A stretch of DNA of 19,037 nucleotides from Gemmatimonadota bacterium. GTDB taxonomy: Bacteria; JBHIER01; G020348925. Position 1 is the stretch's first letter; every line of letters begins with the position of its first letter. The translations under genes and the position numbers were made by a program. The stretch spans positions 2,971,415 to 2,990,451 of the forward strand of contig CP070758.1 of the NCBI GenBank assembly GCA_020348925.1, read 5' to 3'. Below, piece by piece: positions 16,787 through 19,037 of this stretch. The notes beneath the pieces are model-generated. The model searched no databases. It saw nothing but the letters and a program-made list of their open reading frames with translations, and was not told the DNA's origin.

Positions 16787-17415
16787 GAGAGAAGATAATG
16801 CTGCTTGCTGTTATTCTTATTTCCGTTGCCTTTCCCGTTCGTTTTGCCCACAGTCAACTTTCGGGTAATATTGAAACTGGGTTTACCTATTTCAAGGTCG
16901 GAATTCACGAGCAGCCGTCCGTACCCGTATATGAATATACCGTAGCGACCAATGACAGCGAGGTGATAGCCCAGTGTCTGGAGCAATTGTCGTTGCCCGA
17001 GGATCTGCGCGATCTCCATATCAACGGTGCTATCGACTGGGGTGACGGAGGCTTCAATACATCCTGGAGCTGGCATATTGTTCCTGACGACTGGCATCTG
17101 GCCGGAATGTCGGCTGAGGTGTGTGACGGCTCTCCGCAATTTGTCGAGGAAAATCTTGAGTACTGGATCAACGCGGTTGGTCGTTATTGTTGCTATGACA
17201 GTTACATCAAAGGCCAAGTGAAGATTGGTGATGTCAATGGGGACGGTGCCATAGATATCCTGGACGTGATGTTTGTGGTGAACATCATCCTCGAACTGAC
17301 ACAGCCCACACCCGACCAGATCTGGGCGGCGGATTCCAACAATGACGGCGTCGTCGACATTTTCGATATTTTTGGGATAGTTGAAATAATCTTGGGCAAT
17401 GATGGGTTGCAATGA
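16783..17415 (+). CDS. BP74-like domain protein with dockerin
   Basis: A 210-residue protein. Signal peptide 1-24 (AHS|Q). Residues 35-148 match the pattern I know from the BP74 N-terminal domain (named after the Dictyostelium calcium-regulated actin-bundling protein, and present in many bacterial proteins): an early strand VYEYTVATNDSEVIAQCLEQ, then 'HINGAIDWGDGGFNTSWSWH', then 'AGMSAEVCDGSPQFVEENLE' and a Cys-containing end (RYCCYDSYIKGQV). The role of the bacterial versions is not established. A type I dockerin covers 149-205 (DVNGDGAIDILD and DSNNDGVVDIFD), the most canonical of the four here. The start overlaps the previous stop as ATGA, with GGAGG at 16774-16778, so translation is probably coupled to the DUF3160-dockerin protein. 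The BP74 assignment is by eye. Confidence 0.75.
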   Translation: MREKIMLLAVILISVAFPVRFAHSQLSGNIETGFTYFKVGIHEQPSVPVYEYTVATNDSEVIAQCLEQLSLPEDLRDLHINGAIDWGDGGFNTSWSWHIVPDDWHLAGMSAEVCDGSPQFVEENLEYWINAVGRYCCYDSYIKGQVKIGDVNGDGAIDILDVMFVVNIILELTQPTPDQIWAADSNNDGVVDIFDIFGIVEIILGNDGLQ

Positions 17416-17679
17416 AAACCGGACCCGTCCCAAAAAATCTGCATAGAAAAGAGATGTATTGCTCAGTGCATGAATAGAGTCCGGGCTTCTCTCAGCACGT
17501 GGGATGAACCGTGCGTTTCATCGCAGTTTGTGGTACATCCGGTATGCCTGAAGCAATGCAAGGCAGACAGGTGAATGCTCTTCTGTCCAGCCTGCCTTTT
17601 TTCGGCTGAAGTGACGGACAGCGCTCACATTGTCTCAATGATTTTGGTGGCGTGGACGCGCTTCAACAAAGGGGGAAGC
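17416..17679. other. Intergenic region after the dockerin cluster
   Basis: No gene is supported in these 264 bases. They hold the terminator at 17560-17602 and minor inverted repeats (GATGAA/TTCATC around 17502-17522). The promoter of the downstream hydrolase gene should lie between 17603 and 17670, but I see no convincing box; a loose GG-N10-GC match near 17646 departs too far from the sigma-54 consensus. Confidence 0.4.
17560..17602 (+). terminator. Probable rho-independent terminator of the dockerin cluster
   Basis: AGGCAG (17561-17566) pairs with CTGCCT (17592-17597), and ACAG (17567-17570) pairs with CTGT (17583-17586), with a five-base bulge on the 3' side. The stem runs directly into a T-tract (17597-17602). 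It lies 145 bases after the BP74-like dockerin gene and before the hydrolase-like gene, so it is well placed to end the operon. Confidence 0.6.
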
Positions 17680-19037
17680 ATGCATGTCCTGATCTCAGCG
17701 CGGAGGATTGCTGGATGTCCCTTCAGATTCATATTCTTGATGCTTATCGTTCAGATGCTCTGTGGTGAAGCGGTTCGTGCACAACCGGGATATATGACTG
17801 AAGTCATCGAGGGATACCTGGTCACAGCTCCCAATGGAAACGCGTTGTGGGTCAATATCATTCAACCCCGGGCAGATCTGTACCCGGGCCAGTCCTTTCC
17901 GGCCATCGTGGATGTGGGTGGTGGACTGGGATTCGGTGAGAACAGCAGCCTCCACCTGGCCGGGGACGGCTTCGTCGAATTTCACTTCAATCCTGAAGGT
18001 CGCGGTCGCGATCATATCAGTGAAGGCGAGGAGGACTACAACGGCTTCGTCCACCAGGACGATCTGAAGGCCGTCATCGAGTACGCCTATTCCCGGCCGA
18101 ATGTAATTCAAGACAACATCGGTGTCATGACGCACAGCTACGGCATCACTCTGGGAGCCGGGTGCCTGGGGCGTTACCCTGAGCTGCCGGTGAAATATCT
18201 TATCGATGTCGAAGGCCCGTCTGAGAGTTTCGTGACGTGTCACGAGCCCTGGTCATTGGATGACGATCCGTCCAATGACAAGATCGAGATCGCCTTCAAC
18301 AACTTCGGACATTACAGTATTTACCGCAATACCTCGCAGGCCAATCGCACCTTCTGGGAGCAGCGGGAAGCGACGCGCTCCATCGGGCATATCCGCTGCC
18401 GGTACCTGCGCCTTCAGGCCGAGTGGGACCACGCCCAGCCGCCCAGCGCCCAGTACCCTGAGTTCGATTACCCACCCTTATGGTACCAGTGCAAACATGG
18501 TATCGACCTGGTGAATCTGGCGACCCAGGGTTCGGCACCTTGGACCCGGATGAATGTCTCGTCCCTGGGGAATCCCATCAACACTCTCTACAGCCGTGAA
18601 GATCCCCCGCTTTACTATCAGGGCTATCTCAGGGACAATGATGATGCCCAACAATTGGCGGTGAAGGAGATGGCCGGGATGCCGCCCCTGAATGATCCCT
18701 CCGGCGGGACGGAGGACTCACCCTTCGGTTTTCATCCGGCAAAGGTTGCGAGACCGGGTTATCCGGATAACGGGTATATCGATGCAACCAATATCGGGAT
18801 CGGCTGGACCCGGGAAGGCTTGTACGCTTTCTGGTTTCTCGTGCAACCGGACCTTGAGCAGCCGGTCTATGATTTCACCGTGTATGACGAGCAATGGAGC
18901 GCTGTTCCTGCTGAGATGAGAATTCTGGGAAATATCGCTCCTCAGGGTCCCAGGGATGAGGGGCGGTGCCTGCCCGGTTCCTGGCTGCCCGTTGATGAAG
19001 TTCAGTATGTGGATTTTGTGAAAGCAACGGTAGAGCG
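17680..19037 (+). CDS. Secreted alpha/beta-hydrolase-like protein (3' end cut by window)
   Basis: The frame is open from 17680 to the window end, 452 codons without a stop. The N-terminus is a long signal peptide, about 1-34 (VRA|QPGYM). After a beta-rich start, PAIVDVGGGLGFGEN resembles the oxyanion-loop region of alpha/beta hydrolases, and FHFNPEGRGRD matches the typical following strand ('G-x-G-R' turn). The nucleophile elbow is probably VMTHSYGITLG with Ser153; Thr stands where the first Gly of G-x-S-x-G is usual. YLIDVEGPSES follows. The nearest functional idea is a secreted esterase or peptidase-like hydrolase; I cannot fix the acid and His of the triad. The binding site AAAGGGGGA (17668-17676) is fair. 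It lies beyond the terminator, so it is probably a separate transcript. A dockerin or CTD may lie beyond the window edge. Confidence 0.7.
   Translation, partial: MHVLISARRIAGCPFRFIFLMLIVQMLCGEAVRAQPGYMTEVIEGYLVTAPNGNALWVNIIQPRADLYPGQSFPAIVDVGGGLGFGENSSLHLAGDGFVEFHFNPEGRGRDHISEGEEDYNGFVHQDDLKAVIEYAYSRPNVIQDNIGVMTHSYGITLGAGCLGRYPELPVKYLIDVEGPSESFVTCHEPWSLDDDPSNDKIEIAFNNFGHYSIYRNTSQANRTFWEQREATRSIGHIRCRYLRLQAEWDHAQPPSAQYPEFDYPPLWYQCKHGIDLVNLATQGSAPWTRMNVSSLGNPINTLYSREDPPLYYQGYLRDNDDAQQLAVKEMAGMPPLNDPSGGTEDSPFGFHPAKVARPGYPDNGYIDATNIGIGWTREGLYAFWFLVQPDLEQPVYDFTVYDEQWSAVPAEMRILGNIAPQGPRDEGRCLPGSWLPVDEVQYVDFVKATVE

Noticed and set aside
1-19037. CRISPR arrays, tRNA or rRNA genes, insertion sequences or phage genes
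   Set aside because: No regularly spaced repeats, no tRNA-like cloverleaf landmarks and no transposase or integrase motifs were seen on either strand. The repeats present are protein-coding tandem repeats or intergenic elements.

Overview
The window is a bacterial chromosome fragment in which every supported gene lies on the + strand. All ten main genes encode exported proteins: each has a signal peptide, and one is a candidate lipoprotein. Three proteins end in the roughly 90-residue 'QNYPNPFNP ... LKIYNxLGQEV ... DWDGRD ... SGxYFxRL' domain (FlgD-Ig-like / T9SS-type C-terminal domain, CTD), and four carry type I dockerins. Together with DUF3160 proteins this combination points to an uncultivated lineage of the wider FCB assemblage (Zixibacteria, KSB1, Latescibacteria or Eisenbacteria type). 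That placement is inferred from protein style; no marker gene is present.

Layout. 1-1079: a near-perfect sigma-54 promoter (134-149) and a small FecR-like secreted protein (361-852). 1080-1991: a Cys-rich candidate lipoprotein made of a tandemly duplicated CC ... CxCxC domain. 1992-2405: a structured, probably untranslated leader. 2406-6140: a 1244-residue surface protein of ten carboxypeptidase-regulatory-like beta-sandwich repeats plus a CTD. 6349-7158: a cohesin-like domain plus CTD. Each of these two CTD genes is followed by a copy of the same structured intergenic element. 7651-17415: a probable operon of DUF3160+dockerin+PrcB-like, a small dockerin protein, DUF3160+CTD, DUF3160+dockerin, and BP74-like+dockerin, closed by a probable rho-independent terminator near 17560-17602. 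17680-19037: the 5' part of a secreted alpha/beta-hydrolase-like protein, cut by the window edge.

Working hypothesis (inference). The cohesin-like protein could be fixed at, or exported to, the cell surface by its CTD and could capture the dockerin-tagged proteins encoded just downstream, a small cellulosome-like display system whose cargo is DUF3160, PrcB-like and BP74-like modules rather than recognisable glycoside hydrolases. The three adjacent DUF3160 paralogues share a core but carry alternative tails (CTD or dockerin), which fits one module being deployed by two localisation routes. Dockerin and CTD never occur in the same protein here.

No tRNA, rRNA, CRISPR array, transposase or phage gene was found. 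The long antisense open frames are shadows of the sense genes.
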